Below are positions 37,495 through 45,822 of a stretch of DNA of 64,000 bases, one piece after another. The stretch is from the NCBI GenBank assembly GCA_002396805.1, contig DGYW01000058.1, positions 41,007 through 105,006 on the forward strand, read 5' to 3'. Origin of the DNA: Firmicutes bacterium UBA4996 (GTDB taxonomy: Bacteria > Bacillota > Limnochordia > Darwinibacteriales > Darwinibacteriaceae). Both the position numbers and the translations under genes were made by a program. The notes under the pieces were generated by a model, which saw only the letters and a list, made by a program, of their open reading frames with translations, was not told the DNA's origin and made no database searches. How positions within the stretch are numbered: the first letter of the stretch is position 1; every line of letters starts with the position of its first letter.

Positions 37495-38427
37495 ATGCTA
37501 GATGCTAAACATGCTCTAACAACCACCGTAAAGCCAGATGAAGATGGCTTAATGATTAAGGAAATTGTCTATGGGCGTTTGAACTTGAGTCGTGGTCTAT
37601 TGCGCAGGATGAAGCGGGGTGGCGGAGTCTATCTAAATGGTCAACGGGACTATCTGACGAGACGGGTACGAAGTGGAGATCAGCTCCAGATTTTCTTTTA
37701 TGATGAAGATACCTCCATGGAGCCCGAGGCGATCCCCTTGGAGATTGTGTACGAAGATGACTATCTCTTGATTGTCAATAAGCCTGCTGGAATGGCGGTC
37801 CATCCAACTGGCGCGTACCAACAGGGTACTTTGGCCAATGCTATCGCCCATCACTGGAAGACTATTGGGTTGAGGACGAAGGTGCGTTTAGTGCACCGGA
37901 TTGATCGCGAAACCTCGGGTTTGATCTTAGTGACTAAGGAACCTTACAGCTTACAGCGTTTGTTGCTACAGCTAAGTGAACAAACCCTGATTAGGGAGTA
38001 TTTGGCTATCGTTGAGGGGCAACCCAAAGAAACTACCGGTATCATTAGGGCTCCCATTGGGCGTTCCATGGATCATGGTGTAAAACGTGCCGTGCGCCCA
38101 GAAGGGAAAGAGGCGTGTACAGTTTATGAGACTTTAAGAATTGGCTTTGGGGCTAGTCTACTGCGGGTTCGTTTAGAGAGCGGGCGGACTCACCAAATTC
38201 GGGTACACTTAGCAAGTTTGGGTCATCCTCTATTAGGTGATCCACTTTACAATAAGGGAGTTGAAGGGGAAGAAGGCGGTCAAGCCCTTCACGCGTGGCG
38301 TTTAGAGTTTGTACACCCCCGAACTGGTAAAAAACATGAGATCACCTGCCCCTTGCCAAGGGAGATGTTAGCACTGTGGAAAGATAGCTTAGAGGGAGGA
38401 AGTGCGGGTCATGCTAGAGGTAAGTAG
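37495..38427 (+). CDS. RluA-family pseudouridine synthase
   Basis: 310 aa. An N-terminal S4-like RNA-binding region (KRGGGVYLNGQRDYLTRRVR) precedes the catalytic domain, whose signature is LVHRIDRETSGLILVTK with the catalytic Asp. Then come SGRTHQIRVHLASLGHPLLG and a C-terminal GQALHAWRLEFVHP. It isomerises uridine in rRNA or tRNA; the exact position (RluD-, RluC- or YhcT/YlyB-like) cannot be read from sequence alone. It overlaps by 17 bp the Gate-domain gene pair that follows. Confidence 0.92.
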   Translation: MLDAKHALTTTVKPDEDGLMIKEIVYGRLNLSRGLLRRMKRGGGVYLNGQRDYLTRRVRSGDQLQIFFYDEDTSMEPEAIPLEIVYEDDYLLIVNKPAGMAVHPTGAYQQGTLANAIAHHWKTIGLRTKVRLVHRIDRETSGLILVTKEPYSLQRLLLQLSEQTLIREYLAIVEGQPKETTGIIRAPIGRSMDHGVKRAVRPEGKEACTVYETLRIGFGASLLRVRLESGRTHQIRVHLASLGHPLLGDPLYNKGVEGEEGGQALHAWRLEFVHPRTGKKHEITCPLPREMLALWKDSLEGGSAGHARGK

Positions 38428-38839
38428 GGAAATGCTGGCCAAGGGTACCAGGGCAGGCCTCAAAACGACCTGGGAATTGGCTAAAGTGGTGGTTCCCACA
38501 GCAATGTTGGTGGCTGTTTTTAAGGCCAGTGGTCTGTTAGGTAGTATTACGGATTTTTTTGCTCCCTATATGGGCTTGTTTGGGTTATCGGGGGAGGCGG
38601 CGGTTGTTCTTTTTAGTGGTTATCTTGTAAATCTATACGCTGCGGCCGGAAGCATAATGGCCTTAAGCCTTGCACCTAAAGAAATAGCAATATTGGCAGT
38701 AATGCTTACCTTCGCCCACTCTCTTTTGGTGGAACTACCCATCAGTCGCAAAGCGGGTAGCCCCTTGGGTTATGTCCTTATAGTTAGAATGGGCTGTTCA
38801 CTTGGGGCCGGACTACTCTTGGGGGTGATTCTATCATGA
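38411..38839 (+). CDS. Nucleoside-recognition (Gate) domain membrane protein, subunit 1
   Basis: 142 aa from ATG 38411, 11 nt after GGAGG; a GTG at 38402 is the alternative. Four membrane segments, LAKVVVPTAMLVAVFKASGL, EAAVVLFSGYLVNLYAAAG, IMALSLAPKEIAILAVML and VRMGCSLGAGLLLGVIL. The Gate domain is shared by spore maturation proteins SpmA/SpmB and by nucleoside transporters; this protein is shorter than SpmA. An ATGA overlap links it to the second Gate-domain gene, so the two probably work as a pair. Confidence 0.8.
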   Translation: MLEVSREMLAKGTRAGLKTTWELAKVVVPTAMLVAVFKASGLLGSITDFFAPYMGLFGLSGEAAVVLFSGYLVNLYAAAGSIMALSLAPKEIAILAVMLTFAHSLLVELPISRKAGSPLGYVLIVRMGCSLGAGLLLGVILS

Positions 38840-39303
38840 CAGTTCTTTGGGAAGGCTTTTTGCAGGGCTTACAAGGGGTATGGACAGTAGCCAGGGTAGT
38901 GATCCCTCTAATGATAATCTTGGAAATTGCTCAGGGTAATGGGCTACTCCAAAAACTAAATCGACTTTTGGCCCGCCCTTTTCGAGCCATCGGTCTAGGC
39001 GAGGAGGGGGCTTTTCCCGTTGTTGTGGCCATGGTGTTTGGCCTAACCTTCGGCTCTGGGGTAATCTTGAATCACGTACGGGAAGGGAAAGTTAGTCCCG
39101 AGGAAACCAAAGTGATTGGCACGTTCATGGCCTTAGCGCATGCTTTGATTGAGGATACGATTATCTTCATGAGTCTTGGTGCACCTTTACTACTGTTGAT
39201 TCTTCCTCGCGTTATGGTGGCCTATCTTATGGCCTATTTAGTAAATAGACGTAACCAACACTTATCCTTACCGGAGGGGCACCACATCCAAGGTATCAAT
39301 TAG
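38836..39303 (+). CDS. Nucleoside-recognition (Gate) domain membrane protein, subunit 2
   Basis: 155 aa, starting within the stop of subunit 1 (ATGA). Segments VWTVARVVIPLMIILEIAQG, GLTFGSGVILNH, LAHALIEDTIIFMSLG and LLLILPRVMVAYLMAYLVN are hydrophobic. The GSGVI and AHALIEDT motifs are the Gate-domain features. The pair resembles the SpmA/SpmB arrangement in logic but not in length. Its 3' end overlaps by 36 bp the convergent secreted-protein gene. Confidence 0.8.
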   Translation: MTVLWEGFLQGLQGVWTVARVVIPLMIILEIAQGNGLLQKLNRLLARPFRAIGLGEEGAFPVVVAMVFGLTFGSGVILNHVREGKVSPEETKVIGTFMALAHALIEDTIIFMSLGAPLLLLILPRVMVAYLMAYLVNRRNQHLSLPEGHHIQGIN

Positions 39304-40515
39304 CCAGTTTTCTTCGCCTGGGCTGAGACCCAGATTGAGTAGTAATCGCATTTGGGGTGAGTGGGGAACAAAGACTGTGATGCTCAACGGCTCTAGGGCG
39401 ATGTATTTTATCTCCCACTGTGTATTGGTGTTTAAAGTATATAAGAACTCCTTAATTTGCTCGACCCGACCTTGTGGGCTGATTAATGACTCTAGTTGAT
39501 CCTTCTCTTCTAGTTGTACTGCCGTTTGCAGAGTCTGTACAAAGGATTTTAATGATTGTTCCACTACTGGAGGAACCTGTTGGCTAGCAGGGACTAGAGA
39601 AAAGTTCTGTAAAATCAAGGCACCATTTGCTTCGTGCCAACTCATGGTAGCTAAGAACATTGAGCCTTTTTGGGTGATGAAAACCACCTGAAAGGGCTCT
39701 TCTGCAAATGTCGGATGCGTGACAAACTCGCTAGTGATTCCTCCATAGGTTTTCGGGAAACTAGCTAAATACAGGGGAAGCCCCTGCTGTTGCAAGTTTG
39801 AACTCACTAAGTTCTCTATCCCTTCCGTATTGCGGTTATTGATGAAATTCACAAGCCTAGCCACTTGGATTTGGATCCTAGATAGAAACTCTTCCGTTGG
39901 AGGCACTTGTTCTATCTGTGGGAGTTGCTCCATAGGTAAGTTATCCTCAGGTAAGTGTTCCTGAGATAAGCGTTCTTCAGACAAGTGCTCCTTACGCTGG
40001 ACAGTAAACTCAGGATAGCCCTTCGCCAAGGGTTGCCAAGTAGTCAACGAAGACGTGCTCTTTACTTCGCTATGTAGCCTTTGGACCATGTTAATTTCCC
40101 ACTCTTGAGGCAGCTCGGCTGTAAAGGTGGGTGGCCTAACGGGAAATGAAAATTCAGGAAACCACAGAGTATCACGGTCCAAGGTGATCTGGTTACCTTT
40201 CAAGGACAAAAAACCTTCGTAAGATAAATCTAAGATGGGTGAATGGGCCAGTGTCCCAACGGAAAAAGTTACAACTGTACCTTGGGACCCTCGTTCGATT
40301 TGATAGTTTTCTAATCCTTCTACCCAAAACTCGGTGATCTGGGCGTTGGGAAATACCAAGAAGGAGAGGGGAGCACTGCTAGGTTCCATGGCTAGTTGTC
40401 CCTCTACCCGCAAGTAGCCATTGTCCGGCAAGTAAAACACCTTGACTTCGGCCGTAGCAATGCCCCCTAGACAGAGGAGCAAGCATAGAATTGAGTAGAA
40501 ATAGAGTTTTTTCAT
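39268..40515 (-). CDS. Secreted protein with tandem pentapeptide repeats
   Basis: 415 aa, no family recognised. A signal peptide (residues 1-22, KKLYFYSILCLLLCLGGIATA) is followed by a beta-rich N-terminal domain to about residue 170. A linker around residues 174-199 has five tandem 5-residue units, EHLSE, ERLSQ, EHLPE, DNLPM and EQLPQ (DNA repeats of 15 bp at 39919-39993). A C-terminal region of about 200 residues has alternating helices and strands and looks like two related halves. Such a layout suggests an extracellular or cell-surface two-domain protein. Function unknown. Confidence 0.7.
   Translation of the reverse strand: MKKLYFYSILCLLLCLGGIATAEVKVFYLPDNGYLRVEGQLAMEPSSAPLSFLVFPNAQITEFWVEGLENYQIERGSQGTVVTFSVGTLAHSPILDLSYEGFLSLKGNQITLDRDTLWFPEFSFPVRPPTFTAELPQEWEINMVQRLHSEVKSTSSLTTWQPLAKGYPEFTVQRKEHLSEERLSQEHLPEDNLPMEQLPQIEQVPPTEEFLSRIQIQVARLVNFINNRNTEGIENLVSSNLQQQGLPLYLASFPKTYGGITSEFVTHPTFAEEPFQVVFITQKGSMFLATMSWHEANGALILQNFSLVPASQQVPPVVEQSLKSFVQTLQTAVQLEEKDQLESLISPQGRVEQIKEFLYTLNTNTQWEIKYIALEPLSITVFVPHSPQMRLLLNLGLSPGEENWLIDTLDVVPLR
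39919..39993 (-). repeat. Five tandem 15-bp coding repeats
   Basis: Units starting at 39919, 39934, 39949, 39964 and 39979 share the plus-strand pattern A-G-(G/A)-(T/C)-A-A-G-T-(T/G)..., in frame within the secreted protein gene. They encode five pentapeptides of the form [ED]xL[SP]x, the sort of array that can vary in copy number. Confidence 0.7.
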
Positions 40516-40570
40516 GAATAATCAGCCTCCCATTGGCTAGTATTCGGGGACGTGAGAAAAGAATCCTCCC

Positions 40571-40996
40571 CTATGTAGTTAAGCGCATGGTGCGATGGGG
40601 GATACCACCGTCTATAAAGACTTCGCCTTCTACAACAAAACCCAACTGGGCATAGAAGTCTAGGGCTTGGATTTGAGCACCTAGTACAAACTCCTCTAAT
40701 CCTTGTTTTTGACCAGTGGCTATTATGGTGTTGATGAGCCTACTTCCAAATCCACGACCACGATATTCTGACAAAATGGCTACCCGTCCAATTCTACCTA
40801 TCTGGTCTTGGGTTACCAGGCGACCGGTTCCGACCAATTGACCTTCTAAGAATACTCCAAAATGCTGTGCCGTGTCATCATGGCTGTCGTATTCTTCCTC
40901 TACAGGTACTTGCTGCTCTTCTACAAAAACCTTTAGGCGAATCTCCATCGCTTGGGGAAATTCCTCTGACTTAAGTTGACGATAGGTTACCGACAA
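40571..40996 (-). CDS. GNAT-family N-acetyltransferase (ElaA/YjcF-like)
   Basis: 141 aa from a TTG start 7 nt after AGGAGG. ElaA/YjcF-like GNAT: IRLKVFVEEQQVPVEEEYD at the N terminus, then FGVFLEGQLVGTGRLV, and the acetyl-CoA loop RVAILSEYRGRGFGSRLI. A C-terminal ALDFYAQLGFVVEGEVFIDGG gives motif B. Substrate unknown. The following promoter of the large fusion gene is divergent from it. Confidence 0.9.
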   Translation of the reverse strand: MSVTYRQLKSEEFPQAMEIRLKVFVEEQQVPVEEEYDSHDDTAQHFGVFLEGQLVGTGRLVTQDQIGRIGRVAILSEYRGRGFGSRLINTIIATGQKQGLEEFVLGAQIQALDFYAQLGFVVEGEVFIDGGIPHRTMRLTT

Positions 40997-41051
40997 GGCT
41001 TGACCTCCTAGATCTGAATCTGCGTTTTTTAGTAATGTTCACTCTTTTTCA

Positions 41052-41080
41052 TTGAAATCCCTGCCTGTGATTGCTATAAT
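41052..41080 (+). promoter_or_regulatory. Strong SigA-type promoter of the fusion gene
   Basis: TTGAAA (41052-41057), a 17-nt spacer and consensus TATAAT (41075-41080). It would start transcription near 41087, which means the fusion gene must begin downstream, at ATG 41127. Confidence 0.85.
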
Positions 41081-41083
41081 TGG

Positions 41084-41105
41084 AAGTGTGCACAAAGTGT
41101 GCGCA
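41084..41105 (+). promoter_or_regulatory. Tandem 11-bp repeat at the transcription start, possible operator
   Basis: AAGTGTGCACA (41084-41094) is followed directly by AAGTGTGCGCA (41095-41105), one mismatch, one helical turn apart. The first contains the palindrome TGTGCACA. Position at the expected +1 suits binding of a regulator (inference). Confidence 0.45.
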
Positions 41106-41126
41106 GAACTGAAGGGGGTTCAAAGA

Positions 41127-43751
41127 ATGCATCCATATATTGAGTTTGTCAATCCGCATTTAGGTAAAATGTTAACCGAGATCGGTTTGAATAAACGTTT
41201 TCAACGTGGCCTTGGCTGTAGTCTGTTCGACGACGAAGGAAATGAGTACTTAGATTGCATTGCAGCCTATGGGGCACTGCCTTTCGGTTATAATCCCCCG
41301 GAGATTTGGCAGGCTGTACATACTTTAGAATCAAGTCAGGAGCCGAGCTTTATTCAGCCGTCTCTGCTTGAAGCAGCCGGTGCTTTGGCCGCAAGACTTG
41401 TTGAGATTGCTCCTGCTGGACTGAAACAGGTCACCTTTGCCAACAGCGGGGCAGAAGCAGTGGAAGCAGCCTTTAAACTCTCCCGGGCGAAAACAGGCAA
41501 ACTTACGATTTTAAGCACAAAAAACAGCTTTCATGGTAAGACTCTAGGTGCTCTTTCAGCAACCGGCAATACAGGTTACCAAGAAGTATTTGGTGCTCCC
41601 GTACCCGGTTTTCGGCATATTCCCTATGGAGATCTAGAGGCCCTTCAGGCGTACCTGGTAGACTATGCGGACGAAACGGCGGCGTTTATCGTGGAGCCTA
41701 TTCAAGGAGAGGGTGGAATTGTAGAGCCTCCTGCTGGGTATTTACGGGGTGTGCAAGAGCTTTGTGCAGAGTATGGAGTGTTAACAATCTTCGATGAGAT
41801 CCAAACGGGTTTAGGGCGTACCGGAACCATGTTTGCTTGTGAAAAAGAAGGTGTTACTCCCGATGTGATGGTGATCGCTAAGGCCCTGGGTGGTGGGTTA
41901 ATACCTATTGGTGCGGCGCTTTGTAAATCCCAGGTATATACAGAGGATTTTGGTCTCAAGCACTCCTCGACCTTTGCCGGTAATGCTCTTGGTTGTCGAG
42001 TGGGTTTGGCTGTAATCGATTTACTTACCAAGGATGACAGAATCCTTCTAGATGAAGTCACCCAGAAGGGTAAGGTGCTCAAATCTGGCCTAGAAGAGAT
42101 AGCTCGGTGTTATCCGCAAATCATCACCAAAATCCGGGGAGAAGGTTTAATGCTTGGTATTGAGTTTAATGACTCCAAAATCCCCTACCCCCACAGTTTG
42201 CTAGGGGTTATGGCTGAACAAGAAATGTTGACTCCCATGATCTCTTCGTATCTGTTGAATGTGGAAAGAATTCGTGTAGCACCCACCCTCAACGGTGCCA
42301 GTGTAATTCGTATTGAACCGGCTCTAGTCATTAGCGATGCGCAGATTGAGTGCGTGCTCCAGGGAGTAGAGCGGACTGTGCAGATGCTAGCGCAACGTAA
42401 TACAGCGGCGTTTCTTGGCCATTTGGTAGACTTTACACCTAGCCGTAATGGTGCACCGGAAGTCACTGTTACCACTGCGGAGGAAGTGGCACCACAGCCA
42501 GAGGACGGTCGCTTCGCTTTCTTAGTGCATCCGGTAGATCTGCAGAATTACTGCGAGTTCGATGAGAGCCTAGCTTTGCTTAGCGAGGAACAACTGGAAG
42601 ACCTTAGTTCTCGTTGGAATGATTTAGTGGAACCGTTTGTTGTGAGCGGAACCAGGATTGTTGATCAAGAGGGGCAAAGTGCTTATGGTGAGTTTATTTG
42701 TGTGCCCAAGACAGCTGATGAGCTTTTAGCACTAGATGCTGAGCAGGCTACTGCTGAGATTAGCAAGGCCGTTAGTTTGGCTGCAGAGCGGGGGGCCAAG
42801 ATTGTGGGACTAGGGGCCTATACCTCTGTGGTTACTATGGGTGGCAGAAGGTTGTTATCCCATACTGACGTAGCCTTAACAACCGGTAATAGCTACACAG
42901 TGGTTTCGGGCGTGGAAGCTATCTTGACTGCTGCACAGCGGATCGGAATGGAGCTAAGCCAAGTAACTGGGGCGGTCGTTGGCGCTGGAGGCGCCATTGG
43001 TAAGGCCCTAGCCTTATTGTTGGCTGAACAGGTCGAACGGCTTCTTCTGATCGGGAATCCCAACAGGCCAGAAAAAAGCGAGTATCGCATGCTCCGGGTA
43101 GCTGCGGAAATTATCCAACATCTCCGAAACCTGGCCCAAACTGGCCATGTGTTTTCCCAGGGTAGCCTTGGTGCATATGTGACTCAGTTGAAAAATTTGC
43201 CGCAAGATGATGAGCCTGTGGGAGTTTGGATTGAGTATGTGCAACAGCTGGTGGCCAGTGATGCACCCATTGTCATCACTGTAGATAGTAAGAAATATCT
43301 ACCCCAAGCAGACGTAATTATGGTAGCCACTAGTAGCTTAGAAACGCTGATTACTTCGGAATTGCTGAAGTGGGGAGCCCTCGTTTGCGACATGTCAAGA
43401 CCGAGCAACGTCAGCAAACAGGTGCTGGAAGAACGTCCTGATGTGTTGGTGATTGACGGAGGAGTCGTGGCTGTACCCAATCAACCGGACTTAGGTTGGA
43501 ATTTTGGTTTTGAGGTGGGAGATGCCTTCGCTTGTATGTCTGAGACTATGATGCTAGCTCTGGAAAAGCGTTATGAACACACTAGTTTAGGAGCGGATTT
43601 AAATCTCGGTCAATTGCAGTTGATGCGTGAGTTGGCTGAAAAGCAAGGTTTTGCTCTCGCTGGTTTCCGCAATTTTGATCGACCACTTGCACCCGGAGTG
43701 TGGGAGCGGGTGCGATCTCTAAGACAACAGTCCATGGGTCAAGCGAGGTAG
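41127..43751 (+). CDS. Fusion of class III aminotransferase and acyl-ACP-reductase-like dehydrogenase
   Basis: 874 aa from ATG 41127. Residues 1 to about 430 form a PLP-dependent class III aminotransferase: TFANSGAEAVEAAFKLSR, NSFHGKTLGALSATGN, FDEIQTGLGRTGTMFA and Schiff-base Lys252 (DVMVIAKALGGGLIPIGA). A linker follows, and residues about 480-870 resemble the cyanobacterial acyl-ACP reductase (AAR) type: FLVHPVDLQNY, VGLGAYTSVVTMGG, ALTTGNSYTVVSGVEAI and the Rossmann GAVVGAGGAIGKALALL, ending VLVIDGGVVAVPN. A chain that reduces an acyl thioester to an aldehyde and aminates it in the same polypeptide is the obvious model (inference). Substrate unknown. Confidence 0.85.
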   Translation: MHPYIEFVNPHLGKMLTEIGLNKRFQRGLGCSLFDDEGNEYLDCIAAYGALPFGYNPPEIWQAVHTLESSQEPSFIQPSLLEAAGALAARLVEIAPAGLKQVTFANSGAEAVEAAFKLSRAKTGKLTILSTKNSFHGKTLGALSATGNTGYQEVFGAPVPGFRHIPYGDLEALQAYLVDYADETAAFIVEPIQGEGGIVEPPAGYLRGVQELCAEYGVLTIFDEIQTGLGRTGTMFACEKEGVTPDVMVIAKALGGGLIPIGAALCKSQVYTEDFGLKHSSTFAGNALGCRVGLAVIDLLTKDDRILLDEVTQKGKVLKSGLEEIARCYPQIITKIRGEGLMLGIEFNDSKIPYPHSLLGVMAEQEMLTPMISSYLLNVERIRVAPTLNGASVIRIEPALVISDAQIECVLQGVERTVQMLAQRNTAAFLGHLVDFTPSRNGAPEVTVTTAEEVAPQPEDGRFAFLVHPVDLQNYCEFDESLALLSEEQLEDLSSRWNDLVEPFVVSGTRIVDQEGQSAYGEFICVPKTADELLALDAEQATAEISKAVSLAAERGAKIVGLGAYTSVVTMGGRRLLSHTDVALTTGNSYTVVSGVEAILTAAQRIGMELSQVTGAVVGAGGAIGKALALLLAEQVERLLLIGNPNRPEKSEYRMLRVAAEIIQHLRNLAQTGHVFSQGSLGAYVTQLKNLPQDDEPVGVWIEYVQQLVASDAPIVITVDSKKYLPQADVIMVATSSLETLITSELLKWGALVCDMSRPSNVSKQVLEERPDVLVIDGGVVAVPNQPDLGWNFGFEVGDAFACMSETMMLALEKRYEHTSLGADLNLGQLQLMRELAEKQGFALAGFRNFDRPLAPGVWERVRSLRQQSMGQAR

Positions 43752-43769
43752 TTAGAAAATTTTATTTAT

Positions 43770-43797
43770 GCCGGGAAACTCTCCCGGTTTTTTTATT
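43770..43797 (+). terminator. Rho-independent terminator after the fusion gene
   Basis: CCGGGA and TCCCGG arms, a 5-nt loop and seven T. It separates the fusion gene from the etf operon, which has its own promoter just downstream. Confidence 0.9.
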
Positions 43798-43801
43798 TAT
43801 C

Positions 43802-43810
43802 TGTTATAAT
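43802..43810 (+). promoter_or_regulatory. Extended -10 promoter of the etf/lactate dehydrogenase operon
   Basis: TG-T-TATAAT (43802-43810) with no clear -35, 23 nt ahead of the etfB start. Confidence 0.6.
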
Positions 43811-43832
43811 GTAAAGGAAAGGTGGTGTGCGG

Positions 43833-44645
43833 GTGCATATTGTTGTTTGTATCAAACAAGTTCCCGAAACTAGAAATGTAGAGGTTTGTCCAGAAACTGG
43901 TGTCTTATTACGTGATGGGGTAGATAGTATTATGAACCCCTTTGATCTGTATGCCCTTGAGGCTGCCTTACGACTGAAGGAGCAATACGGTGGAACCGTT
44001 TCTGTAATTTCCATGGGTCCTCCACAGGCTCAGACCGTAATCAGAGAAGCCTATCAAATGGGCGCAGATCGAGGTTATCTGTTATCTGATCGGGCATTTG
44101 CAGGTGCGGATACCTTAGCTACCTCTTACACTCTGGCCCAAGGGATCGAAAAACTAGACGCCTATGATGTCATTCTTTGCGGTTTGCAGACAACAGATGG
44201 GGACACGGCACAAGTTGGCCCAGGTATTGCTGAGGTCTTAGGAATACCCCATGAATCAAATGTTTCTCGGGTGCTGGGGGCCACTGCAGATGGTCTGCAA
44301 GTGATTAGCGATCTAGGGACGATGGTGTACACCAAGAGCATCAAATTTCCTTGTTTGGTTACCCTCACAAAAGGGGTAGGTGAGCCCCGCCTTTTATCGT
44401 TCAAGCTTAAACAAAGCACTAGGGATTGGCCCATTACTACGTGGTCAGCCGCTGATTTAGACAGCGCTGCTCAAGATTTTTTTGGTCTCAGCGGGTCACC
44501 CACTCAGGTAGAACGGATCTTTCCGCCTACCGTAAGTGATAGTTTCGAGACTTGGGAAGGTAGCGGACTGGAGTTAAGTCACAAGTTAGTGCAAAAATTG
44601 CAGGAATTACGTTTGGTGGAGGGTGTTGAACGTGCTCAGAATTAA
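43833..44645 (+). CDS. etfB: Electron transfer flavoprotein, beta subunit
   Basis: 270 aa from GTG 43833, 7 nt after AAGGTGG, giving the usual start MHIVVCIKQVPET. EtfB features: RDGVDSIMNPFDLYALEAAL, then GCGLQTTD-like ILCGLQTTDGDTAQVGPGIAE, a nucleotide-binding stretch that in bifurcating Etfs holds a second FAD. The next genes encode a ferredoxin-EtfA and a GlcD-type dehydrogenase. The same order (lctB, lctC, lctD) encodes the electron-confurcating lactate dehydrogenase of Acetobacterium woodii. Confidence 0.93.
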   Translation: MHIVVCIKQVPETRNVEVCPETGVLLRDGVDSIMNPFDLYALEAALRLKEQYGGTVSVISMGPPQAQTVIREAYQMGADRGYLLSDRAFAGADTLATSYTLAQGIEKLDAYDVILCGLQTTDGDTAQVGPGIAEVLGIPHESNVSRVLGATADGLQVISDLGTMVYTKSIKFPCLVTLTKGVGEPRLLSFKLKQSTRDWPITTWSAADLDSAAQDFFGLSGSPTQVERIFPPTVSDSFETWEGSGLELSHKLVQKLQELRLVEGVERAQN

Positions 44646-45822
44646 CCATGATCTCTGCACCTTGTGCGAACACTGTATTAGCGTTTGTCCCTTTGGAGCT
44701 CTACAACTAGCTCACGATAGCATTCAAGTTCTTGATGCATGCCGACTCTGCAAAATTTGCGTGAGACAATGTCCAGTGGAGGCTATGTATATTGAATCCA
44801 CAACTTCTACGCCCGAAGCCACTCCAGACGCCCGAGATGTGCTAGTGGTAGCGGAATTTGAGAACGGTGGGCTGCATCCAGTTACCCTAGAGCTGATTGG
44901 AAAAGGGCGGGAAATGGCGGACGAGATTTCTGCCAGCCTAGGTTGTGTGTTGATTGGCTTCGGTTCTGCTTCCCACGGTGAGTATGTATTAGAATACGGT
45001 GTTGATCGGGCCTTCATCTTTGATCACGAGGAGCTAGAGCACTTCCGAATTGAACCCTACACTTGCGCGGTTGAAGAGGTAATCAAAGAATTTGAGCCAG
45101 CAATCGTACTTTTTGCCGCCACACCTATAGGGCGCTCCCTAGCACCGCGGGTGGCTGCCCGGTGTCGCACAGGATTAACGGCTGACTGCACTACTCTAGA
45201 GGTGAGACCTAACGGGGAGTTGGTCCAGATCAGACCTGCCTTTGGAGGTAATATTATGGCCCAAATTATTACTCCCAATCATCGACCCCAAATGGCTACC
45301 ATGCGTTATAAAATTATGGATCCAGCCAAACCCAGGCGTAATCCTGGGGCTAGAGTGGAAGTCCGGGAGTTAGCTAGTGAGGCATTAGCTTCTGCTATTA
45401 AGGTCTTGAATGTCGAGAAAAGACCACCTGAAGTTAGTATCGCAGATGCGGAGATTATTGTGGCCGCTGGTCGGGGGATTGGTGATCGGGAAACTCTGGC
45501 ACTTGTTGAAAAATTGGCCCATTTGTTAGGTGGGCAAGTGGGGGTTACTCGCCCCTTAGTCGAAGCGGGTTGGGCCGATTATACTCAGCAGATCGGCTTA
45601 AGCGGACGCGCAATTCGGCCGAAGTTGTTAATAACGGTGGGTGTTTCAGGTGCGGTACAGTTTTCTGCTAGTGTAACTGGAGCAGAAGTAATTGTAGCCA
45701 TTAATAATGATCCTCACGCTCCCATCTTTAAAGTAGCCCATTATGGCTTAGTGGGGGATTTACACGAGATTTTGCCTGCCTTAATTAACGATCTTCAGGA
45801 GGTGACTGCATATGCCATATAA
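44632..45822 (+). CDS. etfA: Electron transfer flavoprotein, alpha subunit with N-terminal 2[4Fe-4S] ferredoxin domain
   Basis: 396 aa from GTG 44632, 8 nt after GGAGGG. Residues 1-55 are a 2[4Fe-4S] ferredoxin: Cys9, 12, 15, 19 and Cys37, 40, 43, 47 (CTLCEHCISVCPFGA, CRLCKICVRQCPVEA). Then an EtfA domain with VAARCRTGLTADCTTLEV, a FAD-binding C-terminal part VAAGRGIGDRE ... GVSGAVQFSASVTGAEVIVA. This N-terminal ferredoxin is characteristic of LctC-type EtfA of confurcating lactate dehydrogenases. It overlaps etfB by 14 bp and the dehydrogenase gene by 11 bp. Confidence 0.93.
   Translation: MLRINHDLCTLCEHCISVCPFGALQLAHDSIQVLDACRLCKICVRQCPVEAMYIESTTSTPEATPDARDVLVVAEFENGGLHPVTLELIGKGREMADEISASLGCVLIGFGSASHGEYVLEYGVDRAFIFDHEELEHFRIEPYTCAVEEVIKEFEPAIVLFAATPIGRSLAPRVAARCRTGLTADCTTLEVRPNGELVQIRPAFGGNIMAQIITPNHRPQMATMRYKIMDPAKPRRNPGARVEVRELASEALASAIKVLNVEKRPPEVSIADAEIIVAAGRGIGDRETLALVEKLAHLLGGQVGVTRPLVEAGWADYTQQIGLSGRAIRPKLLITVGVSGAVQFSASVTGAEVIVAINNDPHAPIFKVAHYGLVGDLHEILPALINDLQEVTAYAI

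Noticed and set aside
38411..39303. SpmA/SpmB spore maturation genes
   Set aside because: The pair shares the Gate domain but is shorter than SpmA/SpmB, so the symbols were not used.
41052..41126. 25-codon N-terminal extension of the aminotransferase fusion
   Set aside because: The region is covered by a consensus promoter and operator-like repeats, and a ribosome-binding site precedes ATG 41127.
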